Part shown: piece by piece, positions 23,855 to 36,276 of the stretch
Layout: the number at the start of each line of letters is the position of its first letter
Position numbering within the stretch: the stretch's first letter is position 1
Source: Actinomucor elegans
Taxonomy: Eukaryota > Mucoromycota > Mucoromycetes > Mucorales > Mucoraceae
NCBI GenBank assembly: GCA_026027325.1
Contig: JAMSLZ010000001.1
Span: forward strand, 4,340,001-4,404,000
Length of the DNA: 64,000 nt
Direction: 5' to 3'
The notes under the pieces: model-generated
What the model was told of the DNA's origin: nothing
Databases searched by the model: none
Seen by the model: only the letters and a program-made list of their open reading frames with translations
Position numbers and translations under genes: made by a program

Positions 23855-25610
23855 CTCTTAAATTTTATTGAATAACTTTACATTGTACAATGGACTTGTA
23901 GAATGATAGAAGCAAGACTACCAAAAGATTTCATTATTATAGCACTATGCCCATAAAACTATCAGATGATGAAACATTTTCGCAACACCGAGAGCGAGAT
24001 TTCATCATACTTCTTTCATCGTAACTATCCTATGAAAATGAAGTTAAAAGAAGTTAAGTATTAAGTAATTATGAAGCTCAAAGCCGCTATAAATGGTTGG
24101 AAATATTAATGAAGAGATATGATTGATAAGAACTATAGCAAAAAGCTTCTTTTACGGCCATAATTCAAAAGTACAATCAGCTAAGGGGGAGAACTCTAGT
24201 CTCTTATAGCTGGGCTAGGCTAGTGAATGTAAATTTTCAAAGTCTCAGAAAAAAAATAGTCTTCTCATAGTCAGCTCAGCTTTATATCAGATGCCAAGTG
24301 AGATTGATATCTTAATGTGATTTACGTTCTCCATCGATACAAAAACCCAAAGATCCAATATTAGAAATTGATTATAATAATACCCAAAATATTTTGTCCA
24401 GTAATATAAAACTATGTAAAATATCTACGGATTGATATATTCTATGATACTTATAAATCAAAGACAAATAGATGTAGTTAGATTATATTGCTGGTAAAAA
24501 GAAAATTGACCATTGATACCCTATGAAAAAAAAATCCGAGTGAATTTCAAATTAGCCCGGTTTGCAGGAGAACCGTTGCCGTTTCGAGTGAATCTCATTA
24601 ACGTGAAAAATAAGTTAACAAGAAATCTACCTTTATTTCACTTGAGAAACATGTTAATCAACAACTCACTTTATATTTACGTGATTTTCAAGTGAATTTT
24701 AATTTATTTGTTTTTTAATCTCTTTTTTTTTTTGTATATTCCAGTAAATAAAGGGCTTATCTCAGTTCATGGTTGAACTAAAAGCAATTATGTGTTATTA
24801 TCGTAGTCCGTTAGTTTAAACCACATTGGCTCTGTTTGTCTCAGAATATAACATCGCTAACTAATGGCCATATGCAATTACAAAATTAGCTTATATATAA
24901 AAAAAGAGCATGTTTTATTCTATACCATTTTTCCCAAAAATTATTAGCTTGTCTTGATCATTTGCTGAACTGGACAAGTTGCTTTACTTCTAAAACTAGC
25001 AGAATTTCATTTGGAATATGTATTTGAAACTTACATAGTTTTATAGTTATTCAATCTAAGAGTTTTTCTAAAAGGTCACCAAAGTATATGACGCTGTAGA
25101 TTAACGCCTTATACATTGAAGTTCAGTCAGAAATCCACACTATGAATTGGAACATGGAAATTCATGGAAAAATCATAGAAATAAAGTTTGAAATGTATTA
25201 ACTTGTATTTCACTTTAGATTCAGGCGAAACCACCAATACACTTGAAATTGTCATGATTCGTCCATAATGACAACACATTATAAACACTTGTTAAATTAC
25301 AACCAACCGATGAGAGAACCATTTATTTTGAGGCGTTTGCAAGTCAAATTGGCTACTGGTAAAGCAATTAGCTCTTGCCTAAGGCAAGCTTTTGCTTTCA
25401 AAATTAGCGCTCCCACTTTGATTTTATTCTATTCAATAACTAACCACCAAAGAAATTAGACCTATATCTGTCTTAATTCCTTGTGAATACCTAAGTCTTT
25501 TTCAAAATAAATTACTGTTTTCTCACGCTCAACCTTTTTTTAGCGGGTTTATTTTTAATAAGAATTCATTCACACAAAAGAAAAAATCTCCCAAAAAAAA
25601 TTTATATACC

Positions 25611-25922
25611 TTTTAAACCGAGATTTGGATAGTGGGTATATCCAACTCATAAAAATAACTAATAATGTTTGTGCAAAAGTTAATTGCCCATCAACTGACG
25701 TAAATGTCATCTTGTTTTTCATTTAATCTATGGAGTTTACTTTGATGACAAGCTGATTTTTCCTTTTTTCTTTAAATACATCCATAACCCGTGTATCCCT
25801 AAATATAAAAAAAATATAAAATAAATATATTTGCATAGTTTCAAATATGCTAAATTTATATTACTAATAGATAGTATTTCGAAGTTAATGTATTCACACT
25901 TTACAAAGGAATTAATTTTTGG
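25611..25922 (-). repeat. Right arm of a long inverted repeat
   Basis: Reverse complement of the left arm at 23539-23854. The outer end GGAATTAATTTTTGG mirrors the left edge CCAAAAATTAATTCC. Confidence 0.9.
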
Positions 25923-27748
25923 TTTTTTTTCTCAACTATAAACTAAAACCTACGCAACACAATGTGTAATATCCCATTACATGAAAGAAAACGGACTTGA
26001 TATTTGCTGTTTCTTAATTAAAACTGGGGGAAACAGCCTATCCTCTTTAGTCGAGTACCGAGTTCCTTCAAACAAAGTGAGAATTGTAAACTGTCAAAGT
26101 GAATACGTAGAAGTTCTTTCTTTTCAGATTAAACCCTGAGTAATACAAATCTGGGTCCAGAACCCTGGATTTGTATATGTAAGCAAGATACTTCAACGGA
26201 AAAAAGAGGAATAACGAGGGAAAACTACAGAAAACTTTTGCAGAATTGCTCTCGATTGGACCCTTTGTGTTTTCCAAGTAATTACATAAGACAGCTTCTA
26301 TGGTGGGCTGATTTGCTTATGTCAAGTTATATGCAGCCTGTTCAAAACTTATGATATCATGAATCTTTAAAGTGGCTGAATTTCCACCGCCGTACTGGAA
26401 CACTCCAAGGGACCCTTTTAATTATAGCGGGTGGGCAATTTCGGAGCATGTGTATATTTTGCCCTGATTTCTACTATGTTTGGCCTGAAAACAGAAATCA
26501 TGTGAGTAAAAGTTAGCTATTTAGGCCGTTTTATAAACATTTGGGGCATCTAATCGACTGGTAATATTTTTCAATCCAAGTAATAAATTTTGAAACGAGA
26601 GACTTTGTAACCAATGGTTTTCGATTATGAAACCGCCTTGAATCGGACCGTCTATAACCAATAACTTTTCATGCGGGCCCACCCTAAATCGAAACTGAAT
26701 ATCTTACAATCGAAACAAGTGATGTTATTTAGAATTTTAGTTTTCTGTATTCATCTACAGGTATCATAAGAGAAACTATAAGATATAACGACATATACAG
26801 GCTCTAATGAATTAGGTAATAAGAAGGCCAAGAAGGGTAGTAAGGGTTGTGAAAAAGGGACGTTACATCCTGTTCTTTCAATTAGCGATTAAAATGGAGA
26901 TTGTATTCTGGTATTTGTACACGCCTTATTTAATAAAGGTAAAAGCTGGGAAAAACTTCTTTCAGGGTCTATACTCTTCTTGCGAGTGAAAGATATATTA
27001 GGACAACTTCACATAATATTTTTGCCTTCAGATCAAGTAGTCCACCGAAAAAAAAAGAATATATGCGCGGTTAATCCGAAATTCTAGGTTGAATAGTAGA
27101 GGTTGACCTTATTCAAATGATAACCAATCAAATCTCGGATGTCCTCGAACAAGGGCTAACGGAGCTAATGCTTGCCGAGACTCTTCAAAACAAGATGTTT
27201 TTCATCTAATTTCTTCCTGCTCCTCAGATTATTTTGTGTAAAAGATTATACTCATAAAAATGAATCGTTTCTTTTGTTTTATGAGCGCTTCTTCTCTTAT
27301 AATAGCAAACAAGGACCCTATGTTTTAGCTAATCCATTAAGGGTTTGATTCTATTTTCATGGTTATTTGAAACAAATTTATGAAACTTGCCTGACAACTT
27401 GAATAGGAAATGTGTATGTACTTGGTTAGACGCGTTACTATGTAAATGTGATGCATCATCCTGCATTTTCTTTTCTTTCACCAATAATCTTTTTTCTTTT
27501 ACTGGAACTAAGCAGATATGTTTCAATATAGAAAACAGAGAGAGGCTGTACTACACACAAAAATAGCTGTAAATGAAAAGGATGGACCCTGAACCAACAA
27601 GACAAGGAAACAATCCAACTCAGCAGTACTGGAGAAAACGGAATAAATTTGGTTGGGTGTCATTTACCAGTTCAAGAAACATATAAATACAAGAGATTCT
27701 TTGTCTTCAAAAAGGCCTTTCATACATTACTTTATCAATATTACTATA
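25923..27748. other. Intergenic, upstream of transporter 2
   Basis: About 1.8 kb with no coding exon I can support. It includes the promoter of the transporter starting at 27749. Short frames (26068-26277, 27329-27526) have no recognisable content. Confidence 0.4.
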
Positions 27749-29331
27749 ATGGATTCGAGAAACGCATCCCTGAAACCGTTCGTTATTTTTTGTGCAATGA
27801 TTGCATCCTTGGGTTCTTTCAACTCGGGTTTCAATACTTCTGCATTGAATATCCCTGGTAACGCTGTTCGATACTGTCCTGGTGTTGAACACGGCAAAGT
27901 TACCTATTATCCTAATTCCCCTCTCCCTGAATGTATCCCTATGAGTGATTGGATTTGGTAAGCATTTAGATTCGATAATTGTTCATGTCATTTACTTTTT
28001 ATCTTAGGGGTGTCGCTACTGGTATGTTCGCTGTTGGTGGCCTTTTGGGTGCCATGTCCAATGGTTACATGTCCAATAAGTTTGGCCGCCGTGACTCCAT
28101 GATTATCATGAACGTCAACTTCTTTATTGGTGCTATCCTTCTTTCTCTTGCTACTACTTCAGCTCAATTCGCCATCGGTCGTATCTTTGTTGGTGCCGGT
28201 GCTGGTTTCATGACTTGTGTCATTGGTATTTACGTCTCTGAAATATCTCCACCCAAATATCGCGGTGCTCTTACTGCACTTCTCCAACTTTTCACTACTC
28301 TTGGTATTCTGATCATCGAATGTATCTCTATTGGTTTGAATTCCTCTATTGGCTGGAGAATCGTGGTTGTTATTACTATTGTCCCCACTATTGGCCAAAT
28401 GCTCATCCTCCCCTTCTGTGCTAGATCTCCTCGTTGGTTGATCAATCAGAACAGAATTGATGAAGCTCGTGTTGCATTCCTAAAGCTTCGTAATGGCGAC
28501 GTTGATGCTGAGTTCACTGATATGGTCATTGGCCTTACTAAAGGCGGTGATGATACTAAACCAGTTCTTGAAAATGATAAGGATTCTGCTGCCGGTTTCG
28601 ATAATGTTACTGCTATCAAGGGTGAATCTGACAACGTAGTCTTTGAATCTGAAGCTCAACTCAGTATAGTTCAAGTCTTCTCTGTTCCCGTTTTAGCTTT
28701 ATTGACTCTCAGACTCTTTGTTGTGCACGCTCTTTCTCAATTGACTGGTATTAATGCCATCATGTACTATTCTACCAGTATCTTTGAGCTTTCTTTTGGT
28801 AGCAATGCTCAATATGTCACTGTTGGTGTTGCCGCTTTGAATGTCGTTATTACCATGGTTGGTCTTTCTCTTGTCGATCGTCTTGGTCGTAAGACTCTCT
28901 TGTTGATTTCTACTGCTGGCATGGGCGTATTTTGTGTAATTATGACTATTGCCATGAGATTCAATGTGGGTGCTCTCCAAGTCGTCTGTGTCATGCTTTA
29001 CGTTGCTTTCTTTGCTATTGGATTGGGTTTGGTTCCTTTCATTATCACTGCTGAATCTTTCCCTACCTATGCCGTTGGTTCTGCTTCTTCGGGTTGTTTG
29101 GCCATTAACTGGCTCTGTAACTTTATTATTGGTCTTATTTTCCCCACATTGTTGGCCGCCTGCGGTCCTTATGTCTTCTTGATTTTTGCTGGACTTGCTT
29201 TCGTCGCATGTGTCTTTGTCTTTTTCTTTATTCCTGAGACCAAACAAAAGTCTATTGATGAAATCGGACGTCAACTCGGCTGGTACGGTGTCAACGTCAC
29301 CGAGATTCTTGAAAAGAAGGGTAGACTTTAA
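27749..29331 (+). CDS. MFS hexose transporter (sugar porter family), copy 2
   Basis: Second sugar-porter-family transporter, 510 residues from exons 27749-27957 and 28008-29331, with a phase-2 intron at exactly the same codon (a Trp) as the paralogue at 488-2067. The start MDSRNAS matches the paralogue's MDSKKKS. Motifs: NKFGRRDS, ARSPRWL, QLTGINAIMYYS, DRLGRKT and PETKQKSIDEI. The predicted role is proton-coupled or facilitated hexose uptake at the plasma membrane. Codon choice is more strongly biased to C/T-ending codons than in copy 1 and there are fewer rare codons, suggesting that this copy is the more highly expressed one. The frame is intact. Copies 1 and 2 lie about 26 kb apart in opposite orientation. 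Confidence 0.93.
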
Positions 29332-31374
29332 GTCTTTATTCATCTACTCTTTCTATTCCTACACACTCAATTCCTCATATTGTATTTCTAGATATACTCT
29401 TTTTTTTTCATTTATTTTTCACTCAATTACACCAAATCAAATAGCATTACTTCTTAATATAATAAACTAGCAATATTACCAAATAAAAAGGCTGCATCTT
29501 TGTTAGTCCCTGTGTTTCTAGGCTGCATTTGATCAGTATCGTATAAGAAGCTAACACCCACTTATCTTTTGGGTAGTAAATGTTGATGTAGAACGTTATG
29601 TCTAGTCCATGGTTTTGATTAAAGCTTTCGACTGCGAATGAGCCGGATCAAAACAGCCAGTTGTTGATTTTTGGCGATATCTGAACAAGAATAACCGACC
29701 ATCAAAGCAGGGACAATTGGGAGATTTTATTAATTACTAGACCTAGAACAATTAAAAGAATGCAATTTATAGTACATTTTGAAATATAATATGCTCATTA
29801 TACATCGATATAATTATGGTTCTAGTAGAAGTAGTGCTATATTTTGAACATGTGCTAGTCTTTAAATACTAGAAGCAAATCCTAAAAGTATTATCTTAGC
29901 CCCAAACTTTAAATTGTTATTTAATTTTGCGAAGCGCGAGGGTAACTCTCTTGAGGACACAAACACTGTATATAAACGTATTTGTTCGTTCGTAAACATA
30001 TTCTCAAACTATGATTCCACCTTTAAAATTTCCAGCAATCCACTTTTTATTAAAGAAAATTCAACGATCTAAATGAAACTTTAAATGATTTTTTAATTAT
30101 GTTTAGCTCTAACCAAGCTATGTTCAGTTATTTATTTTTTTTGTCTATTTGCAATCCTTATCATAAAAAACAAGATCCAATGTTTTTGTTCCTCAGGAAT
30201 TGCGTTGTTGAATAGGTTTGATAGCCAACAGCCAATAAGAAAGGAGATAGCTTCTAAGTGCGTGTAATTTAGTTGGCGGATTCGCTGACAGAAATGTAAA
30301 AATTGTTTATTGCAGTACCCGTCAAAATCGTTGACTCACGCAATAAGCTCTGGATTCAAATCGAAACATGAGAAAGCTTCAATATTCGGAATATGCATAG
30401 AGTAAAACATGCTCTATCCAATGTGTTACCTTTCAAAGCGATAAGGTAGCGCAATTAGCTGATCGAAACTTCAGTTTTCTGAAGTTTTTTGTTTTCTATA
30501 GTAATATCCATCTTTCTATTTTCCCACAAAACGTATATTATTCGAAAGAGCCTAAAAATTTCATCAAGCTTCATTAAGCACTTGAAGTACAGATGTGAAT
30601 CTGTCGTCTCTTCTGCTGTATTATTTTTTGGAGTTCTGAGTACGAATTGTTTTTGTCGTTGGGTATTAGCGCAGCACACGACAAATTTCTTGGCTGATCT
30701 CGGTCAAATGTTGCATTTGTAGCAATTCATGTTCAGATTGAGCAGCTACATTTGATAAATCTTGAGACATATTGTATCTTTTTAGTTATGAGAATTTACA
30801 TTTGACAATTGAAATTCTTCTATAGTCAAATGGCTGCTTTTCCTTTTGTTATATGGTAGAATATCACATAATTGAGGGTCCACTGGAACAAAAACGATAC
30901 CTTGATAATATGTAAAGCCTTCTTTTCCAATTGCAGTTTTATATTCATACGCGAAAATCAGTGCTTACATGCTTCTTCTTTCCTTTGTTTACTTAGTTAA
31001 ACCATTAAGAAGTATTCAAGTATGAATGAATGTACCGTGCTACAGAAAAAGTTTTTACACTCAAATTTGAAATCAGAAGATTTCATGCTGCCAAGAATTA
31101 GTTAAAAAAAGAGAGAGAGAGAGAGAATAATCAAAGTCCAGATCCTATTTGAAGCAGAAAAAGTAATTGGAGTTGTTACTACAGTGCCAAGACATCTCCC
31201 GCTTCAACCAAACGGATTAGAATCAAATGAGAACCATCATTGCCTTGCCTTATTAAGGTATTATCCTATTTAAAATACAGAATCATTTTAAAAAAAAGGG
31301 CTTTTCTTCTCTTTGTTACATTGATTCCAGCTGTGCCAAGAAAATGGCTTTCTTTCGCTTTGTGCTTTGAAAAA
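29332..31374. other. Intergenic between transporter 2 and the ankyrin gene
   Basis: About 2 kb, AT-rich. It contains a perfect 9-base hairpin followed by T residues at 30466-30490 and a GA run near 31111-31126. No coding exon was seen. Confidence 0.4.
30466..30490 (+). repeat. Perfect hairpin followed by a T run
   Basis: AAACTTCAG - TTTT - CTGAAGTTT followed by TTT. A 9-bp perfect stem with a 4-base loop and a T tail. The T tail resembles an RNA polymerase III stop, and a sequence with a weak A-box look (GGTAGCGCAATTAGC) lies just before, but no complete tRNA can be folded. It may be chance. Confidence 0.35.
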
Positions 31375-32733
31375 ATGAATATTCCATCACTCACTTTATC
31401 AAAGTATTTAACGACATCAACTGAAGTAGAATCTTCGCATACAAATAAGCTATTACCTACACCACCTACTTCACCAGATACACCAGATCCAGCTACAAAA
31501 GCAGCAGCAACAAGTGCTGAAGGTATAAATTCTGCAGCATCACAGCAAAAGAGAAGATTAGAGAACCCGATACCAAGAACTGATGAAAAACTAAAGATAC
31601 ACAGAGCAAACAAACTTGACTTGAACTTGTTGGATATATACCTGTCCAGTGGAAAACCAATCAATGTCAAAGATCAGCAATATGGCTTAAACCTTTTATG
31701 CTGGGCCTGTCAATGCCGATCCCTAGATGCTGTTAAAAAGATATTGCAACAAGGTGTAATCGATATTAATCAAAGACATGGACCTCATCAGATGACCGCT
31801 TTACATATCGCTGCTGCCGTTGATTTTGCTAGCGGCATTGATTGCTTAGCCTTAGACCCAAACTTGGACTTGAACCAAAAAGACGCGTTTGGTTCAACCG
31901 CTTTGCATTATGCTGCACGATCTAATCACTATGCATCCATAAGCGTCTTGTTAGATGCCGGTGCTCGACTAGATGTATACGATAAAAAAAATAAACTGGC
32001 CTTACATTATGCGATACAACATGCAAACCTGCCACTGATCAGTCTCGTCCTGTCAAAACGCGAAAGAAACAACCCTAGCTTAACCAACCTGGTATGGTTT
32101 TCTCCAGAAAACGGCAATAATGTCATTGAAGAGACCATTGTCAATACTGGAAATAGTTTAATACTAAGCCAACTGCTGCAATCAGGTGCATTCCTGCCAA
32201 CATCGTCTGGGGGGTGGTGGGAAGAAGTCTACCGTATGAAACGAGATGTGCTAATTGATTTGTGTATCCATTGGAACCGTTTCGACTGTCTCAAATGTTT
32301 GGTGGAGGAAGCGCAAATATCAAAAGAAATCTCTAGCAGAATGAGTCAGCATGCACTTATACTGGCAGTGCACCAAAGAAAGATGGACTTTGTATCATAT
32401 CTTTGCAAACAGGTGCAAGTGAATCCTTGTGACTCAAATGGCAATAATCCATCACTTTTGTACGCAGCTAACCATGGGTTTATGGAGATGATCCCTTTCT
32501 TGATCACGCCCGAGACCTCATTAGATTGTATTCAACAGGCGATGTTATTTTCCCGTATGATAGGCAAGAGCAAAATGCTTGGCGATCTTGTAAGAGTCTA
32601 CTGGAAACCTTATAATAACCTTTCTTCTCATGCCTCCGTTAATAATAATATAATCCCAACTGAATATGAGAATGTAGATACTGCTAACCATGCTGTATAT
32701 AATATCTTTGAGAGTATCAATAATAAAAAGTAG
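31375..32733 (+). CDS. Ankyrin-repeat protein, intronless
   Basis: A single uninterrupted frame of 452 residues from the ATG at 31375; an in-frame ATG at 31240 exists but its leader is Lys/Leu/Phe-rich and unlike the rest. The N-terminal 80 residues are Ser/Thr/Pro-rich and probably disordered. From about residue 95 ankyrin repeats are visible: YGLNLLCWACQCRSLDAVKKIL, MTALHIAAAVDF, GSTALHYAARSNHYASISVLLDAG and NKLALHYAIQHANLPLISLVL, then weaker helical repeats to the C-terminus. Ankyrin repeats mediate protein binding; the partner and role are not deducible. There is no kinase, DHHC or other attached domain. Unlike nearly all neighbours it has no intron, which could reflect origin by retroposition or simply gene-specific loss. 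Confidence 0.85.
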   Translation: MNIPSLTLSKYLTTSTEVESSHTNKLLPTPPTSPDTPDPATKAAATSAEGINSAASQQKRRLENPIPRTDEKLKIHRANKLDLNLLDIYLSSGKPINVKDQQYGLNLLCWACQCRSLDAVKKILQQGVIDINQRHGPHQMTALHIAAAVDFASGIDCLALDPNLDLNQKDAFGSTALHYAARSNHYASISVLLDAGARLDVYDKKNKLALHYAIQHANLPLISLVLSKRERNNPSLTNLVWFSPENGNNVIEETIVNTGNSLILSQLLQSGAFLPTSSGGWWEEVYRMKRDVLIDLCIHWNRFDCLKCLVEEAQISKEISSRMSQHALILAVHQRKMDFVSYLCKQVQVNPCDSNGNNPSLLYAANHGFMEMIPFLITPETSLDCIQQAMLFSRMIGKSKMLGDLVRVYWKPYNNLSSHASVNNNIIPTEYENVDTANHAVYNIFESINNKK

Positions 32734-35087
32734 TCTTCTTTTCTAAATACTCGTCATTGTATCATGATTGGCTCACTCTTCTATTAGTCTCTTATGTAAT
32801 AGTATATACAGGACAAATAGGATCCCTACATTTGGCTATTATAGTTTTATCCGAAAGGTAGTCTCATCTAACAAGGATCGGCAAACATCATTAGAAGGAA
32901 TCAGCTATATGGATTTGAATATAGCTTTTGAAAACATCAAGACGCAATGAGAAACAGACTCATATAAACACACAGCTTGGACTATTGGTTTACTTCATAA
33001 ACCGCAAGTATGACTAAAGCTCACACGCTTTTAATGGCTTTGTTCTTATTCATATCGGCTTATACTGTTTCATTCTTGTTCCTTTTGTCCAACGGTTGTT
33101 TTGCAGCTGCTTTTCTGGATCCATCTGACAATTTCATTGGCTGGAGAATTGAAACTAGGGTGTCCATAGTACTTTCCCAGCAAACATTCGTATATCTTAT
33201 AACTGTGTGTGGTCAACAATGAATCAAAATGAAGATTATAAGTTCAGGAAATACATAGAACACAGTACGTCTTTTTTTCAACTAGTTGTTTAATGTAGGT
33301 GTTTAATAAAACAGACCCGGCCAAGATATTTTTGACGGAATATGCTTTTGGCCCTTGAGGCAAAATCTTCCTTCTTTAATTCCCTATCAAGCATATATCA
33401 TCGGAAAAAAAATGCTTTATAGCTTATATTATTTAATCAAATGAAAGTGTACGTTCTTTGTTCTTTTCTTTATGATTCGCTTATTTTGATAAGATTTTTA
33501 TAATCCCTGAACAATATACAGGAATTTTTTTCTGTATGTTACTGGGTGAAGATTTACGGAGATGGCTTTTTAGTTATATTATGTTAACACGGACATAATA
33601 CACCTGTGTTTCAGCCGAAAGTGTGTAGCATTATTGCACGCTGAAGTATTTCGTTAATATATGCTTTAATAAATTAGATAGAAACAATAAGAGAGTTCCT
33701 TCAAAAAAAAATTTTTTTTGTTGGAGAGCAAGCTTCGTTCCTATTTATTGTCCTTTAAGCGTCAAATGCAAGAGGAGGAAAAGACTGGTATAATAATTTA
33801 AAATATTGTGAACAATGTTATGACTGAAAAGGAATTGGAGAGATATTTAGAATGCGGATACCTATTGATGGCTGTGGACCGAGTCAAGTTGTATTTCAGA
33901 GTCAAGCTGGAAAAGAAACCATGTTATTGATTTAATTACTTTTGAAGGACGAAATAGAATGTCAGCGAAGGTAAAACATCAACGTGTTTGTCAAATGCAT
34001 TGGAGAGTACAATTAAAGATTTGATATGAAGAGAAGGTAGGAAATAATGGATGTGATGGTCTATGCATTACTAGCAAAGAGACATATTGAAGTTGATTGA
34101 AATCGGGGAGAGCAATTTTAGTAGATAATGCTGAAGGAAGAGATTGTCGAATGTAAGTGTAGTATCAAGCTTGCTAAACATGATGCTTGGATAGCCATTC
34201 AAAAATAAAGTAGTCTTGGGTTTTTCTTGTTGAGATATAAGATGAACAAATATAACAGTTTAGAGAAGATTGCTTTTTTGTTATATTTGTTCTGGAAATT
34301 TAGGTCGAGATTAGTTGTAGATATAATCAAAGCAACCTGAAGGTCTTGAAATATAGATCTTGCGTAGTATATCTGTTTCTTCATTAATCAATGACCATTC
34401 ATCTATTTGTAGCCTTACATCATTTGTACATGAAGTTTACAAACCACTTGGATTATCTTTATTTTTGAGGAATCTAAGTGTATAGTTAATTAGACTCTTG
34501 CATATTATTGTCATGTTGGTACAATCAGATAATCGAGTGGAACCCTCTTGCTGGTAATATGTAAGGATCTCAATAGCTTTGCAATTAGGTTGATGTTTGA
34601 GTTGCTTAAAAGAAATCTGGCACAATGAGGTATGACAACTTATATTTTAATTGGCTGAAACACTGATTTGTTTTAAACCGATTTTGACATAGTAAACATC
34701 TTCTGACATGCATAATGTCCATTAGTCACGTTTGTTTGATATTTAATGCATATCGGATGACGTGGATACTATAGTAGATACTCAAAATAAACTACTTGAT
34801 CTACTGAAATTGTTATTTGATCGAAGTATTATCAACATACTATTACATTATTAAAAGCGTATTCAAGAATAAATTTCAAACTTGGAGTGAACGTCGGACA
34901 TCATAACATGAATCGAATCACAGATCTTCAATCAAAAAAAATCTTGTCTAATATACCAAAAAAAAATTGCAAATTCTACATAGCAACACTTTATAGTGTT
35001 TCATATCGATAAGCCTTCATCATAAACCTATTTCTTTCAGGAACTATATTTCAATTGACGTTTATGATGTTTTTTTCTTAATTTTTT
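32734..35087. other. Gene-poor region between the ankyrin and CAF1 genes
   Basis: About 2.35 kb. Convergent 3' flanks of the ankyrin gene and CAF1 lie here. Short hydrophobic frame at 33010-33222 (plus) and minus-strand frames at 34199-34625 are too short and isolated to call; the latter could be remnants of an old gene. Confidence 0.35.
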
Positions 35088-36276
35088 TTATTTGCCATTT
35101 GATTTACTATTATTACTGCTACTGCTGTTGCTGTTGTTTGATTCATCTGCAGATATCGCTAGTGATAAGCTGTTTGTTGCTGCTGTGAGCGCTTGAACAG
35201 ATGTATTATTTGGACTACATTTTAATCCATACAAATATCCACTGCGAAACAATACAATTCAGTCATCTTGTGGTTAGGACGATAAACCATACTTACAGGT
35301 ATTTCTGATCATCAATTCGATCTTCAAAGAACATTTGTCTCATTTTGAAAAAGGTAGTACAAGTCAATAAACTATCACTTCCAGCTTGATGTTGAGGTCC
35401 AATTCTTGCCACCTAAAATAGTATTAATGCATAAACCAGCAATACAAATCTGATCTAACCTGTAAATCATCAGCAATATCTTGTAATCCACCTTTTAAGT
35501 TCTTGCAGCTCTTCATTAAATATTTAATATCATATATACAGGGAAAATAGGTTCGAAGAAGCTCAAAGAACTCTGTTTCATCTGCTGGCATCACTGAACA
35601 TGTAAGTACTTTTAACAAATAACCAAAGTCATAGCCACTATCAAAAAATTCAGTATTGTTCCTTTATAAACAAGTACTAGTACGTACCTATGAAACGAGA
35701 TCCATTTCACATCATCCAATAAAACAAATCCTGAACTGATCAAAAGTTCACCAAAATGCTCTACATCGATGCCATATTCTTCGTGTTTCTTGAAATCAAT
35801 GCCTGATTTTGTCAATAAATCAATAGAATCTTGTGCGTACATATCGTCCCTAATCAAACAGAGAGGCTATTTAAACGTTTGAAACTAAAAAGAATTCATA
35901 TATATGACTTACGACAAGTTGAATTTAAAGTTGAATTGCCAGGTACAGATATTTCCAGGCAAGTTACCGTACTGATCAGCAAATGTAACCCCCAATTGAA
36001 TAATCTTTAATAAATCGACATTACATCTCAAGGTTTGGTAGTGATAGTCAGAAGAGGTCTTGAACGTGCCAATAGGCCTTGCCACTACACCAGGAAATTC
36101 AGTATCCTAAGTTTTTTGAAGAATACAGATGAATACTTGGACAAGTCCATCTCGTTTTGCTCCCTAACCATAGCCAAGTAAGGATATTCTTCCACTAAAT
36201 CACGAAGGTAGGCCATCTCTTCTTCCAGATTTTCCGCCCAAACTTCTTTAATATACTTTGCATCGTTTACTGGCAT
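35088..36276 (-). CDS. POP2: CCR4-NOT deadenylase subunit Caf1/Pop2
   Basis: DEDD-family poly(A) 3'-5' exonuclease of the CCR4-NOT complex that shortens mRNA tails in the cytoplasm. Six exons, 36276-36169, 36106-35913, 35849-35688, 35637-35460, 35412-35297 and 35241-35088, give 303 residues. The family reads clearly: [13 protein letters not shown] at the N-terminus, [13 protein letters not shown] (exonuclease motif I, with the two acidic residues), [24 protein letters not shown] (motif II Asp), [13 protein letters not shown] and [13 protein letters not shown] (motif III His/Asp). The C-terminus is a Ser/Asn-rich tail. Exon 1 and exon 4 use GTTAG donors; the others use GTAAG or GTACG. All catalytic residues are present, so an active nuclease is expected. 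Confidence 0.95.

Larger units (their letters stand above)
23539..25922. mobile_element. Putative non-autonomous element with long terminal inverted repeats
   Basis: Two near-identical inverted arms of about 310 bases (23539-23854 and 25611-25922) enclose 1.76 kb of AT-rich DNA. The interior has only short frames (24513-24695, 25268-25459) with no transposase motif. The arrangement fits a non-autonomous DNA transposon with long terminal inverted repeats or a foldback element. It could also be two insertions of one short repeat in opposite orientation. I could not find a target-site duplication at the outer edges, which weakens the transposon reading. Transcribed, the arms would pair into a long hairpin RNA. 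Confidence 0.55.

Noticed and set aside
24513..25459. Short frames inside the long-inverted-repeat element as a possible transposase
   Set aside because: 60-63 codons each, no catalytic or zinc-finger motif and not joinable by splicing.
33010..33222. 70-codon plus-strand frame with a hydrophobic N-terminus (MTKAHTLLMALFLFISAY)
   Set aside because: It could be a signal-bearing peptide, but it has no domain, no upstream context and ends abruptly. Composition alone is not enough.
34199..34625. Minus-strand frames with Leu/Asn-rich phrases suggesting an old F-box/LRR gene
   Set aside because: Too many stops and no clear repeat register; similarity is impressionistic.
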